From: SIAQ01 sp964484265
GTDB taxonomy: Bacteria > Planctomycetota > Planctomycetia > Gemmatales > Gemmataceae
Direction: 5' to 3'
NCBI GenBank assembly: GCA_964484265.1
Contig: CAZAFH010000017.1
Span: 1-64,000 of the forward strand
Length of the DNA stretch: 64,000 nucleotides
Below are positions 24,225-32,727 of this stretch, piece by piece; positions within the stretch are counted from its first letter, which is position 1, and the number at the start of each line of letters is the position of its first letter. The notes below the pieces were generated by a model, which saw only the letters and a list, made by a program, of their open reading frames with translations, did not search any database and had not been told where the DNA came from. The position numbers and the translations under genes were made by a program.

Positions 24225-27200
24225 GTGGCATCATCTCGTATCGATACGAAAAAGCTCGAAACGCTGACTCGCGCCATCGGACAGGAAATGTTCGCCCGGG
24301 TGGGCCAGCGCGGCCCCGTGCTATTCTCCCCGAGTTGGTGGGACGAACGCTTCATGGACTGGACCATGCACGACGAGATCGTGAAGGTTCAACTCTTCCG
24401 CTTCATCGATGCCTTGCCGCAATTGCACACCGACGAAAGCATCGCCCGGCATCTTGCCGAATACTTCGGCGAGACGCGCGAACATCTGCCAGGTTGGGCG
24501 CGCGTCGGCATGCGTTTTATTCCTCGGCAAGGTGCATTGGCGTCGCTATTGGCCTGGCTGGCACGCACGAACGCTCGCAACCTGGCACGCAAATTCATCG
24601 CCGGGTCGAACCTCGAAGAAGCGCTCGACGCCGTCGCCCGGCTTCGACGCAAGCAATTGACGTTCACCGTCGATCTGCTCGGCGAGGCAACGATCACTGA
24701 GCGCGAAGCCGAGAAAAGCCAGCAAGATTATCTGGATCTGATCGAGGGCCTGAGCCGCGAGGTCAACGCCTGGCAACCGCTCGACCTGATCGACCGCGAT
24801 CCGGCAGGGCCGCTGCCTCGCGTCAATGTGTCCATCAAGCTGTCGTCGCTGTTCAGCCAATTCGACCCGATGGCGCCGGATCATACTAGCACTCAGGTCC
24901 GTGCGCGGTTGCGGCCCATTCTGCGGTCGGCCATCCAGCATCGCGCGTTCGTCAATATCGACATGGAGCAGCACGCTTTCAAGAACCTGACGCTGCGCAT
25001 CTTTCGCGAAATCCTTGGCGAGGACGAATTCCGCGATTGGCCGGACGTCGGCATCGCAATCCAGGCGTACCTTCAGTCGTGTGAACGGGATCTGCACGAA
25101 TTGCTCGATTTCGCGAGAACACGTGCGACGCCGATCTGGGTTCGGCTCATCAAGGGCGCGTACTGGGACTTCGAGACCATCGTCTCCGCACAGGAAGGCT
25201 GGCCCTCGCCCGTGTTCGCCAAGAAATGGCAGACCGACGCCAACTATGAGCGCATGACCGAATTCCTGTTCGCGAATCACGAATGGCTGCGTCCTGCGTT
25301 TGGCAGTCACAACGTCCGCAGCCTGGCGCATGCCATGGCGCTGGCCGAGCAGTTTGGCGTGCCTCCCACGGGCTACGAAATTCAGATGCTCTTCGGCATG
25401 GCTGACCCGATCAAGGAAGCGCTGGCCCGCATGGGTCGGCGCGTGCGCGTTTATACGCCGTATGGACAGCTTCTGCCGGGGATGGCGTATCTCGTGCGTC
25501 GACTGCTGGAAAACACAGCGAACACGTCGTTTTTGCGGGCGAGTTTTGCCGATCATGTGCCCGAGGAGAAATTGCTGATGAACCCCGCGACTCATGCGAG
25601 CAATCACGCCGCGGCAAAGAATGGCCATGCCGAGAAGCCCAAGGCCGAAGTCGGCTTCCAGAATGAGCCGCTGGCTGACTTCAGCGACGAAGACAATCGT
25701 CAGGCGATGCAAGACGCGATGGCGCAGGTGCGGCGCCAGCTGGGACAGACCTATCCGCTTGTCATCGCGGGCAAGACGGTTGCCACGGCCGAGACCATCG
25801 CATCGCACAATCCGTCTCACCTGCGCGAGGTCGTCGGCCAATGCGGAAAGGCGACGCCGGATTTGGCACTGGCGGCGATCGAGTCGGCGCGCTCGGCGTT
25901 TGCGTCGTGGCGCGATGTCGATCCGGGCGTGCGGGCCGACTATTGCGTCAAGGCGGCGGGCATCATGCGGCGGCGACGCTTTGAGCTGGCGGCATGGCAG
26001 GTCTTTGAATGCGCCAAGAACTGGCGCGAAGCCGACGCCGACGTTTGCGAGGCGATCGACTTTCTTGAATATTACGCCCTCGAAATGCGCAGGCTGGCGG
26101 CGCCGTTCGGCCGATCACTTCCCGGAGAGGAAAACGTCAACAGCTACGAACCGCGCGGCGTGGCTGTGGTGATCGCGCCGTGGAATTTTCCGCTCGCCAT
26201 CCTGTGCGGCATGACCACGGCGGCGCTGGTCACGGGCAACACCGTCATCATGAAGCCGGCAGAGCAATCGTCGGTCATCGCGGCCAAGTTGATGGAAATC
26301 TTTACCGAGGCCGGCTTGCCTGCGGGAGTCGTCAACTATCTGCCCGGTGTCGGCGAAGAAATCGGGCCAACGCTTGCCGAGCACCCCGACGTCGCATTGG
26401 TTGCGTTTACGGGGTCGCGCGGGGTTGGCATGTTGTTGAACAAACAAACCGCGATTCTGGCGGATGGCCAATCCCACATCAAACGCCTCATCGCGGAACT
26501 CGGCGGCAAAAACGCCATCGTCATTGACGACGATGCCGACCTCGATGAAGCCGTCAATGGCGTCGTCAGCAGCGCGTTTGGCTATCAAGGCCAAAAGTGT
26601 TCCGCGTGCTCGCGCGCGATCGTACTGGCGCCGCTCTACGATGTTTTTCTCGAAAGACTTGTCGAAGCGACCAAAAGCCTGAAGATCGGCCCGGCGGAGG
26701 ATCCGAGTTGCAAAATCGGCCCGGTCATCGACGAGGAGTCGCGCCGGCGCATCCTGGGGTACGTCGAAAAAGGCAAGCAGCAGGCCAGGCTCGCGTTCGC
26801 CGGCGAACTCGGTTTTTTGGCGAGCGAGGGGACCTACGTCGCGCCGCACATCTTCGCCGACGTCGCGCCGAATGCCGCGATTGCGCAGGAAGAAATCTTT
26901 GGTCCGGTGCTAGCCGTCATGAAGGCTGCGAATCTCGACGAAGCCTTGCGTATCGCCAACGGTACGGCCTACGCGCTCACGGGCGGATTTTACTCGCGCA
27001 GCCCAGAGAATATCCGGCGTGTGAAACGCGAGTTTCGCGTGGGGAATCTCTACATCAACCGAAAGATCACCGGCGCTCTTGTGTCGCGCCAGCCGTTCGG
27101 CGGATTCAAAATGTCCGGCGTCGGTTCCAAGGCGGGCGGGCCAGATTACCTGTTGCAATTCATGATTCCGCGCACTATCACGGAAAATACCATGCGGCGC

Positions 27201-27230
27201 GGCTTCGCGCCGAATATACTGGCAGAGTAA
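24225..27230 (+). CDS. putA: Bifunctional proline dehydrogenase / P5C dehydrogenase
   Basis: A 1001-residue enzyme converting proline to glutamate in two steps. The FAD-linked proline dehydrogenase barrel spans about residues 60-450, with MLFGMADPIKEALARMG, VYTPYGQLLPGMAYLVRRL and ENTANTSFLR binding proline and FAD. A linker at 455-490 follows, then an NAD-dependent aldehyde dehydrogenase domain to the end: APWNFPLAILCG, AFTGSRGVGMLLN, ELGGKNAIVIDDDADLDEAV, and the nucleophile Cys792 in GYQGQKCSACSR. There is no N-terminal ribbon-helix-helix DNA-binding domain, so it is not a self-regulating PutA. Start is GTG at 24225 with CGGAG five bases upstream. It is monocistronic and ends 5 nt before a family A palindrome. 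Confidence 0.94.
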   Translation: MASSRIDTKKLETLTRAIGQEMFARVGQRGPVLFSPSWWDERFMDWTMHDEIVKVQLFRFIDALPQLHTDESIARHLAEYFGETREHLPGWARVGMRFIPRQGALASLLAWLARTNARNLARKFIAGSNLEEALDAVARLRRKQLTFTVDLLGEATITEREAEKSQQDYLDLIEGLSREVNAWQPLDLIDRDPAGPLPRVNVSIKLSSLFSQFDPMAPDHTSTQVRARLRPILRSAIQHRAFVNIDMEQHAFKNLTLRIFREILGEDEFRDWPDVGIAIQAYLQSCERDLHELLDFARTRATPIWVRLIKGAYWDFETIVSAQEGWPSPVFAKKWQTDANYERMTEFLFANHEWLRPAFGSHNVRSLAHAMALAEQFGVPPTGYEIQMLFGMADPIKEALARMGRRVRVYTPYGQLLPGMAYLVRRLLENTANTSFLRASFADHVPEEKLLMNPATHASNHAAAKNGHAEKPKAEVGFQNEPLADFSDEDNRQAMQDAMAQVRRQLGQTYPLVIAGKTVATAETIASHNPSHLREVVGQCGKATPDLALAAIESARSAFASWRDVDPGVRADYCVKAAGIMRRRRFELAAWQVFECAKNWREADADVCEAIDFLEYYALEMRRLAAPFGRSLPGEENVNSYEPRGVAVVIAPWNFPLAILCGMTTAALVTGNTVIMKPAEQSSVIAAKLMEIFTEAGLPAGVVNYLPGVGEEIGPTLAEHPDVALVAFTGSRGVGMLLNKQTAILADGQSHIKRLIAELGGKNAIVIDDDADLDEAVNGVVSSAFGYQGQKCSACSRAIVLAPLYDVFLERLVEATKSLKIGPAEDPSCKIGPVIDEESRRRILGYVEKGKQQARLAFAGELGFLASEGTYVAPHIFADVAPNAAIAQEEIFGPVLAVMKAANLDEALRIANGTAYALTGGFYSRSPENIRRVKREFRVGNLYINRKITGALVSRQPFGGFKMSGVGSKAGGPDYLLQFMIPRTITENTMRRGFAPNILAE

Positions 27231-27235
27231 CATCC

Positions 27236-27317
27236 AAGCCCGGCGGGTGAGCGCAGCGAACCTCTGGGATTGAATACGCCGCGATCCCAAGGGTTCGCTG
27301 CGCTCACCATTGGGCTT
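27236..27317. repeat. Family A full palindrome after putA
   Basis: The left arm starts AAGCCCGGCGGGTGAGCGCA and ends CTGGGAT; the right arm starts ATCCCAAGGG and ends CACCATTGGGCTT, with an 11-nt spacer (about). GAGCGCAGCGAACC is identical to the copies at 3071 and 43163. It begins 5 nt after the putA stop, so it may also act as an RNA 3' hairpin, though no T-tract follows. Confidence 0.92.
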
Positions 27318-27373
27318 GGATCCCGCCAAACTTCAACCCACCGATTTTGCATCTGTCACCAAGGAGACGCTTC

Positions 27374-28450
27374 ATGAAACGCTTCGCTATTATCCTGCCG
27401 GTGTTTGCGTGTGCCTGCGCAAGCCTGATCTGGGCCCAGACGCCCAGCGAATTCAAAGGCCACGACGGCTTGGTTTTCTCCGTAGTGTTCTCCAACGATG
27501 GCAAGAGCATGGCCACCGCCAGCTTTGACGGCACAGTCAAGATTTGGGACTTCGCCACCGGCAAAGAAGCTCACATCCTCAAGGGACATACCGGCCCGGT
27601 TTACGGCGTCGCCTTCAACAACGATGGCTCGATCATCGCCACCGGCGGGCAAGACAAAGGCATCAAACTCTGGAACCCCAAGGACGGCAAGATGACGAAA
27701 GAATTCGCCAAGGCGCACGGCGATATCGTCGGCTCCCTCGTCTTCAGCCCCGATGGCAAGCTGCTCGCCTCCGCCGGCGCCGACAAAGTCGTCAAACTCT
27801 GGGACGTCGCCTCGGGCAAGGAAGTCAAAGCTTTCTCCTCGCACAAGGAATCGGTCTATAGCGTCGCGTTCAACAAAGCCGGCACGCAACTCGCCTCCTG
27901 TGGCAACGACGGCCTGATCAAGGTCTACGACGTCAAGGGCCTGACCGAGAGCAAGACCTTCCTCGTCGACCTGCCCAAGAAAAAAGAAGAAGAAAAGAAA
28001 GAAGAACCCAAAGTCGAGCCGAAAAAAGACAAGAAGGACAAAAAAGACGCCAAGAAAGCCATGGGCAAAAAAGTCGAACCCCGTGAAATTCGCGACGCCT
28101 TCACCGTCGTCGCCTTCACGCCCGATGGCAAACAGGTTCTCTCCGTCGGCCACGACAAATTCCTCCGCTACTGGAATATCGCCGACGGCAAAGAAGCCAA
28201 AAAAATCGGCCCGACTCCTGACTACATCTTCGGCCTGGCCATCTCCAACGACGGCAAACATGTCGCCACCGCAGGCTACGGCGGCAGTTTGCGCGTCTAC
28301 GAAACCGACACCGGCAAGGAAATCCTCAAGACCCAGCAAAAAGGCTGGATCACCTACTGCGTTGCCTTCTCGCCCGACGGCAAGAGCGTCATCACCGGCC
28401 ACGAAAAGTCCCAAAAAGGCGTCGTCCGCGTGACGGCGATTGGAAAGTAG
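27374..28450 (+). CDS. Secreted WD40-repeat protein
   Basis: A 358-residue exported protein (signal peptide to about residue 21, AQT cleavage) forming a beta propeller. At least six WD40 units are visible, each with a pattern such as GHDGLVFSVVFSNDGK, IKLWNPKDGK or VVKLWDVASGKEV. A charged insert rich in Lys and Glu (about residues 201-238, KKKEEEKKEEPKVEPKKDKK and beyond) divides units four and five, likely a flexible loop. Such proteins are protein-protein scaffolds; no partner is evident. AAGGAGA ends six bases before the ATG at 27374, which is chosen over a longer frame. It lies between putA and an oxidoreductase without overlap. Confidence 0.85.
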   Translation: MKRFAIILPVFACACASLIWAQTPSEFKGHDGLVFSVVFSNDGKSMATASFDGTVKIWDFATGKEAHILKGHTGPVYGVAFNNDGSIIATGGQDKGIKLWNPKDGKMTKEFAKAHGDIVGSLVFSPDGKLLASAGADKVVKLWDVASGKEVKAFSSHKESVYSVAFNKAGTQLASCGNDGLIKVYDVKGLTESKTFLVDLPKKKEEEKKEEPKVEPKKDKKDKKDAKKAMGKKVEPREIRDAFTVVAFTPDGKQVLSVGHDKFLRYWNIADGKEAKKIGPTPDYIFGLAISNDGKHVATAGYGGSLRVYETDTGKEILKTQQKGWITYCVAFSPDGKSVITGHEKSQKGVVRVTAIGK

Positions 28451-28454
28451 ACAA

Positions 28455-28604
28455 AGCTATCAGCTCTCAGCCGTCAGCTATCAGCCAGGCGAATGCCTGC
28501 GTGGATGGTAGCTGACTGCTTCTATTTCTTGATTGTTGACCGCTAAAGTGTCTCGCTGGCCGCACTTGTATGGCTGAAAGCTGACGGCTGATAGCTGACA
28601 GCTT
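28455..28604. repeat. Family C full palindrome
   Basis: AAGCTATCAGCTCTCAGCCG near the left end is mirrored by CGGCTGATAGCTGACAGCTT at the right end, with about 90 nt between. Units of AGCTNTCAGC are repeated in each arm. It fills the whole gap between the WD40 gene and the oxidoreductase gene. Confidence 0.85.
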
Positions 28605-28622
28605 GCATTCTGGAGATCCACC

Positions 28623-29672
28623 ATGCTAGGCTTCGCCATCATCGGGTGCGGCATGATCGCCCGATTTCACGCTCGCGCACTCGCGGATGTGCCGGGCACG
28701 AAAGTCACCGCGCTGGTGAGCCGCAGTGCCGACAGCGCCGTCAAGATGAAGGACGAACTCAAGCTCGACTGCGCGATAGAAACCGACCTCGCCACGACGT
28801 TACGTCGGCCCGACGTGGATGTCGTCATCATCACGACGCCTTCCGGCGCGCACATGGAGCCCGCGGTCGCGGCAGCGGAAGCGAAGAAGCACGTCGTCGT
28901 CGAAAAGCCGCTGGAGATTTCGCTCGAACGCTGCGATCGCATCATCGACGCCTGCCAGCGCAACAACGTCCAGCTTTGCACCATCTTCCCGTCGCGATTC
29001 GGCGACGCCAACATCGAACTCAAGAAGGCCGTCACGCAAGGCCGATTCGGTCGTTTGACCCTGGGCGAGACGACCTGCAAATGGTGGCGCGAGCAATCGT
29101 ACTACGACCTCGGCGGCTGGAAAGGCACGCAAGCCCTCGACGGCGGCGGCGCTCTCATGAATCAGGCGATCCACAACGTCGATCTCCTCCTCTGGATGAT
29201 GGGCGATGTCGCGCAGATCATGGGCTTCACCGCCATGCTCGCGCACGAACGTATTGAGGTCGAAGACACGGCCGTGGCGTGCATTCGGTTCAAAAGCGGC
29301 GCGCTGGGCGTCATCCAGGCGACGACGTCAGTCTGGCCTGGCTTGCCGAAGACGATCGGCGTACATGGCGATCAGGGTAGCGCGGTCATCGAACAGGACG
29401 ATCTGCTGCGCTGGGATTTCAAGACAGCGAAAACGGAAGACGACGCAATCCGCCAGCGCTTCGCGCAGAAGGTCGGCGCCTCGGGTGGATCGAGCAACCC
29501 GGCCGCGATTTCGCACACTGGGCACGCCAGACAACTCGCCGACTTCGTCGAAGCGATCACGAAAAGCCGACCGCCGCTCGTCGATGGCCGCGAAGGCCGC
29601 AAGGCCGTGGAAGTGATCCTGGGAATATACGCTTCAATGCGCGAAGGCAAGGCTGTCGCGGTCGGCGGTTAG
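28623..29672 (+). CDS. Gfo/Idh/MocA family oxidoreductase (cytosolic)
   Basis: A 349-residue NAD(P)-dependent dehydrogenase. The Rossmann start FAIIGCGMIARFHARALAD binds the cofactor, TPSGAHMEPAVAAAEAKK and VVEKPLEIS include the conserved EKP lysine, and the alpha/beta C-terminal domain contains GGGALMNQAIHNVDLLLWM with the expected Asp and His. Members act on sugars, inositols or related alcohols; the substrate here is unknown. GGAG in CTGGAGATCCACC precedes the ATG, which is 18 nt after the family C palindrome. No signal peptide, unlike the Tat-exported homolog at 44810. Confidence 0.9.
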   Translation: MLGFAIIGCGMIARFHARALADVPGTKVTALVSRSADSAVKMKDELKLDCAIETDLATTLRRPDVDVVIITTPSGAHMEPAVAAAEAKKHVVVEKPLEISLERCDRIIDACQRNNVQLCTIFPSRFGDANIELKKAVTQGRFGRLTLGETTCKWWREQSYYDLGGWKGTQALDGGGALMNQAIHNVDLLLWMMGDVAQIMGFTAMLAHERIEVEDTAVACIRFKSGALGVIQATTSVWPGLPKTIGVHGDQGSAVIEQDDLLRWDFKTAKTEDDAIRQRFAQKVGASGGSSNPAAISHTGHARQLADFVEAITKSRPPLVDGREGRKAVEVILGIYASMREGKAVAVGG

Positions 29673-29736
29673 GGTTCCGCGCGGCGTCATCTGCCGCAAG
29701 CGGGAGACATCCTCAATTCTTTCTCGCACAATTCCA

Positions 29737-29940
29737 TCACTTCGCGGCGACGATGCGCGTCCGCGGTTCGGTCGGCGAGATGCCGTCGGGCAGGTAGACG
29801 TTCCACCGCCGTTCCCGGCCATCGATCGACACCATGATCTCCGCCGACGCAGGTTGGTGATCGGTTGGTTCGCGCAGCATGAGGAAATTTGGCGCTAGCT
29901 GTGCGATTGGTAGAATGTAACCATTCACCGCCAACTCCAT
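29737..29940 (-). CDS. Small conserved protein of unknown function
   Basis: A 67-residue protein starting MELAVNGYILPIAQLAPNF. It is beta-rich with alternating hydrophobic residues, an ILREPTDHQPA-like turn and a VDGRERRWNVYLPDG segment, suggesting a small all-beta domain. I recall similar small proteins in Gemmata-like genomes but no function. The start at 29940 leaves a well-formed N-terminus; the longer frame to 29973 adds 11 residues. It is divergent from the broken kinase-like gene, 45 nt away. Confidence 0.5.
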   Translation of the reverse strand: MELAVNGYILPIAQLAPNFLMLREPTDHQPASAEIMVSIDGRERRWNVYLPDGISPTEPRTRIVAAK

Positions 29941-29985
29941 CCGGACTTCAGCGGATCTTCCTGTTCCGATCATAATGGACGCCTC

Positions 29986-30513
29986 ATGGGTTACCGCGAC
30001 GAACCGCTACGACGGCTGCATGAATACGTGAAAAGAAACAATCTCACATTGGATTCGGAGCTTGGGTTCGGTGTTCATGGTATTGTATATACCACGAAAA
30101 GCAGTTCATCGGAACCGCCATCTGCTATCAAGGCTCATGAACGCGACGTCGAGTACTTTCGCGAGCGCGACGCCTATATGCGTTTGCTCGAAAAGGATAT
30201 TTTTGTTATCCGCGGCTGCGCGGTTCCGCAACTTTTGTACTTTGCCGACGACCTCTGGATCTTGGAAATGACCATCGTTACGCGGCCGTATGTTCTCGAT
30301 TTCGGCGGCGCGTATCTTGACAATCCACCGGATTTTTCCGAGGAAGTCATTTCCGATTACCTGGCGGAGAAGCGCGAGCAGTTCGGCGACGATTGGCCTT
30401 AAGCGCAGGCGATTTTGCGTATCCTGGAGTCGCACGGCATATTCGTCGTGGATGTGAACCCGAATAACATCGCGGTCCGTCCGCTGCCGGCGATCGGGAA
30501 AAAGGAACTGTAA
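29986..30513 (+). pseudogene. Kinase-like gene interrupted by an in-frame stop
   Basis: The first 138 codons resemble the N-lobe and linker of a kinase-like family: ELGFGVHGIVYTTKS as a Gly-rich loop, PPSAIKAHERDVEYFRERDAYM with the Lys and Glu, then TIVTRPYVLDFGGAYLDNPP. TAA at 30400-30402 ends it after GDDWP. The same frame then continues for 36 codons (AQAILRILESHGIFVVDVN, PNNIAVRPLPAIGKKEL) to a TAA at 30511. The VDVNPNNI segment matches a catalytic loop (D-x-x-x-x-N). Relatives as I remember them have Glu at the stop position (WPEVQAIL), so one G-to-T change (GAA to TAA) is enough. It could be a real nonsense mutation, a sequencing error, or readthrough. Confidence 0.75.
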
Positions 30514-30528
30514 GAGGAATCACTTATC

Positions 30529-30915
30529 ATGATGATGTGGCTGTTTTCGGTTCGCACGCAAATCGTCATCGCACTCGCGCTCTGCGGAATCGTCACGCTG
30601 GCGTCGTGGTGGTTTCTGACGTCGCACCGAAACCTCTGGTATGTTTGGCTCGGACATTGGCTGATCGTCATCAATGGCGTGACGTTCATCTATTACGGGC
30701 TGGATAAATTCCTCGCGCAACGCTCCGGGTATCGCATCCCCGAGGTGGCGCTGCACACGCTCGGTGCACTCGGAGGCAGCCCGGCGGCGCTGCTGGCGAT
30801 GTGGCTTTTTCGGCACAAGACCCTCAAAGCGTCTTTCCGTATCCTCTTTTGGGGCATCGTGATCGCACAAATCGCCATCCTTGGCTATGTCGCCAAGTTG
30901 CTTTGGTGGAGTTGA
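30529..30915 (+). CDS. DUF1294 membrane protein
   Basis: A 128-residue integral membrane protein with four hydrophobic segments (about 6-27, 35-52, 75-93, 102-124). The family signature YYGLDKFLAQRSGYRIPE, LHTLGALGGSPAALLAMWLF and RHKTLKASFR is clear. DUF1294 proteins are small multi-pass proteins, sometimes joined to a cold-shock domain; this one lacks it. Function is unknown. AGAGGAA precedes the first ATG of the run ATGATGATG; ATGs at 30532 and 30535 are alternative starts. It is followed by a family A palindrome and then rpmF. Confidence 0.85.
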   Translation: MMMWLFSVRTQIVIALALCGIVTLASWWFLTSHRNLWYVWLGHWLIVINGVTFIYYGLDKFLAQRSGYRIPEVALHTLGALGGSPAALLAMWLFRHKTLKASFRILFWGIVIAQIAILGYVAKLLWWS

Positions 30916-30938
30916 GTTTGTACAATACGACTTGCCGC

Positions 30939-31020
30939 AAACCCTGGGGTAAAGCGCTTCGAACCCCTGGGATGTGTACGTAGTTTGTCCCAGGGGTTCG
31001 AAGCGCTTCGCCCCGGGCTT
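30939..31020. repeat. Family A full palindrome upstream of rpmF
   Basis: AAACCCTGGGGTAAAGCGCT with TTCGAACCCCTGGGAT forms the left arm and TCCCAGGGGTTCGAAGCGCT with TCGCCCCGGGCTT the right, separated by about 14 nt. The loop sequence is AAAGCGCTTCG here, so the inner part of family A varies while the CCC..GGG ends are kept. It ends 27 nt before the rpmF start and would lie in the leader of the rpmF-plsX-fabD transcript. Confidence 0.92.
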
Positions 31021-31047
31021 TTGAAAACACCAGAAAGTGATCGAAAA

Positions 31048-31245
31048 ATGGCCGTACCAAAAAGGCGTGTATCCAAGGCCCGCAGGGGCAAGCGACGCAG
31101 CCATCAACACAAGACGCAACAACAGAATGCGTACTGCTCTCGGTGTGGCGAAGCTGTACGACCGCACTTTGTCTGCTGGAACTGTGGCTGGCAGAATACG
31201 CAGGCACGCGAAGCCGTGGTGCTTGAAGAAACGCAGGAGAGCTAA
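31048..31245 (+). CDS. rpmF: 50S ribosomal protein L32
   Basis: A 65-residue ribosomal protein. MAVPKRRVSKARRGKRRSHQ is the canonical L32 N-terminus, and CSRCGE with CWNCGW are two Cys pairs for zinc, marking the zinc-binding (C+) paralog. The ATG at 31048 is the start; the longer frame at 30985 reads into the palindrome. It is the first gene of a group with plsX, 3 nt downstream; rpmF-plsX coupling is common in bacteria and links ribosome and membrane synthesis. Confidence 0.95.
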   Translation: MAVPKRRVSKARRGKRRSHQHKTQQQNAYCSRCGEAVRPHFVCWNCGWQNTQAREAVVLEETQES

Positions 31246-31248
31246 CCC

Positions 31249-32256
31249 ATGCGAATCGCGCTCGATGCGATGGGAGGCGATCATGCCCCCGCACCGATCG
31301 TTCAAGGCGCGCTCCAGGCTTTGCGCAGCGATGCTGAGATGCATGTCGTCCTCGTCGGTGATCAGGCTCAGATCGAGCCTTTGATCGCCGGGGCCGATGA
31401 CGTGCGCAGCCGTATCGAGATTTCGCACGCTTCGCAAGTCATCTCCATGGAAGAATCGCCTGCGATGGCGTTTCGCAAGAAGCCTGATAACTCCATCAGC
31501 AAGTGCTGGCAGCTGCTGGCGCAGAAAAAAGTTGACGCCATCGTCGGCGCGGGCAACACCGGAGCGATGGTCGCTGGCGGTTTTCTGCTGCGCCTCTTCT
31601 TGAAGGGCGTCAAGCGGCCCGGTATCGCCGCGCTCATGCCAACGGCAAAGGGCCTGTCCGTTCTGCTCGACGTCGGCGCCAATGTGCATCCCAAGCCTGA
31701 ACATCTCTATCAGTATGGCGTGATGGGCAGCATTTTCGCCAAGCACATCCTCAAAATCGACAAGCCGAAGATCGCATTGCTCAACGTCGGTTCCGAGGAA
31801 GACAAGGGCAACGAGCTTGCCAAGGACACGCAGGAACTGTTCCGCAACAGCCCGCTCAAGGATCAATTCATCGGCAACATCGAAGGACGCGATATCAACA
31901 AGGGCGTCTGCGAGGTCATCGTCACCGATGGTTTCGTGGGCAATGTCGTGCTCAAGGTGTGCGAGGGCGTCTTCGATTTCGTCATGAAGGTCGTCGGCAA
32001 GGAAGTCATGAGCACGCTGAAGACCGAAATCCCGCTCGCGCAGCTGGCGCTGCAGAACATTGTCAAACGCTACGACTACCAAGAGCTCGGCGGCGCTCCG
32101 CTCCTGGGCGTCGATGGCATCTGCATCATCTGCCACGGCAGCTCCAAGGAACGCGCCATCGAAATCGCGCTGAACGTCGCCGCCAAACACGCGCGTGCGG
32201 GGCTTAATGACCTCATCGTCAAGGAACTTGCCGGCACCCCCGCCGGGACAGAATAG
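31249..32256 (+). CDS. plsX: Phosphate acyltransferase PlsX
   Basis: A 335-residue enzyme that makes acyl-phosphate from acyl-ACP for phospholipid synthesis. The N-terminal MRIALDAMGGDHAPAPIVQG and the EESPAMAFRKKPDNSISKCW, VGAGNTGAMVAGG and LLNVGSEEDKGNELAKDTQE segments are diagnostic, and the length is typical. AGGAG within the end of rpmF serves as ribosome site and the two genes are 3 nt apart. It is followed 15 nt later by a VapD-like gene rather than fabH. Confidence 0.95.
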   Translation: MRIALDAMGGDHAPAPIVQGALQALRSDAEMHVVLVGDQAQIEPLIAGADDVRSRIEISHASQVISMEESPAMAFRKKPDNSISKCWQLLAQKKVDAIVGAGNTGAMVAGGFLLRLFLKGVKRPGIAALMPTAKGLSVLLDVGANVHPKPEHLYQYGVMGSIFAKHILKIDKPKIALLNVGSEEDKGNELAKDTQELFRNSPLKDQFIGNIEGRDINKGVCEVIVTDGFVGNVVLKVCEGVFDFVMKVVGKEVMSTLKTEIPLAQLALQNIVKRYDYQELGGAPLLGVDGICIICHGSSKERAIEIALNVAAKHARAGLNDLIVKELAGTPAGTE

Positions 32257-32271
32257 ATTGCGGAGGATTCC

Positions 32272-32655
32272 ATGAGTATTCTTGCCGCTAGCCCACCTAA
32301 ACCCAACAAATTTATCTCGCGAAATTCGAGTGACGGCTCAGGAATGCCGACGGAGGGTCGCGTGTACGCCATCGCCTTTGACATGGAAATCGAATCGGTG
32401 CGTAAAAATTACGGCGATCCGTACAACAACGCCTATCTCGAAATACGCAAAATCCTCGAGAAGCATGGCTTCGTCTGGCAACAGGGCAGCGTCTACTTCG
32501 GCGGCAATCAGGTCAATGCCGTGACGTGCGTCGTTGCCGCCAATGACTTGGCAAAGAAATTGCCATGGTTCATCAAATCGGTTCGCGACATCCGGATGTT
32601 GCGGATCGAAGAACTTAACGATCTCATGCCAGCCATCAAACAAGCGGTGAGTTAG
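32272..32655 (+). CDS. VapD-like protein (Cas2-fold RNase family)
   Basis: A 127-residue protein whose last 95 residues match VapD: VYAIAFDMEIESVRKNYGD, then LEKHGFVWQQGSVYFGG, NAVTCVVAANDLAKKLPWF and VRDIRMLRIEELNDLMPAI. VapD has a ferredoxin-like fold related to Cas2; the Helicobacter protein is an endoribonuclease. The first 25-30 residues are an extra, low-complexity N-terminus. GGAGG six bases before 32272 supports that long form, while an ATG at 32344 would give the compact form. No VapX or other toxin partner is adjacent. The position between plsX and fabD, 15 nt after plsX, suggests cotranscription with lipid genes. Activity here is untested. Confidence 0.85.
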   Translation: MSILAASPPKPNKFISRNSSDGSGMPTEGRVYAIAFDMEIESVRKNYGDPYNNAYLEIRKILEKHGFVWQQGSVYFGGNQVNAVTCVVAANDLAKKLPWFIKSVRDIRMLRIEELNDLMPAIKQAVS

Positions 32656-32727
32656 ATTGATTCGTTTAGCGCCCACATGAACCCATGCGAAATCATAGCC
32701 CGCCACATCCGCACGGAGGACTCCCCA

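Noticed and set aside
24546..25841. 431-codon minus-strand frame
   Set aside because: Antisense to the proline dehydrogenase domain, which is unmistakable.
30520..32190. 556-codon minus-strand frame
   Set aside because: It covers rpmF, plsX, DUF1294 and a palindrome on the other strand; it is a shadow.
32272..32655. VapD-like gene as a CRISPR cas2
   Set aside because: No cas1, no array, and the C-terminal sequence fits VapD better than Cas2.
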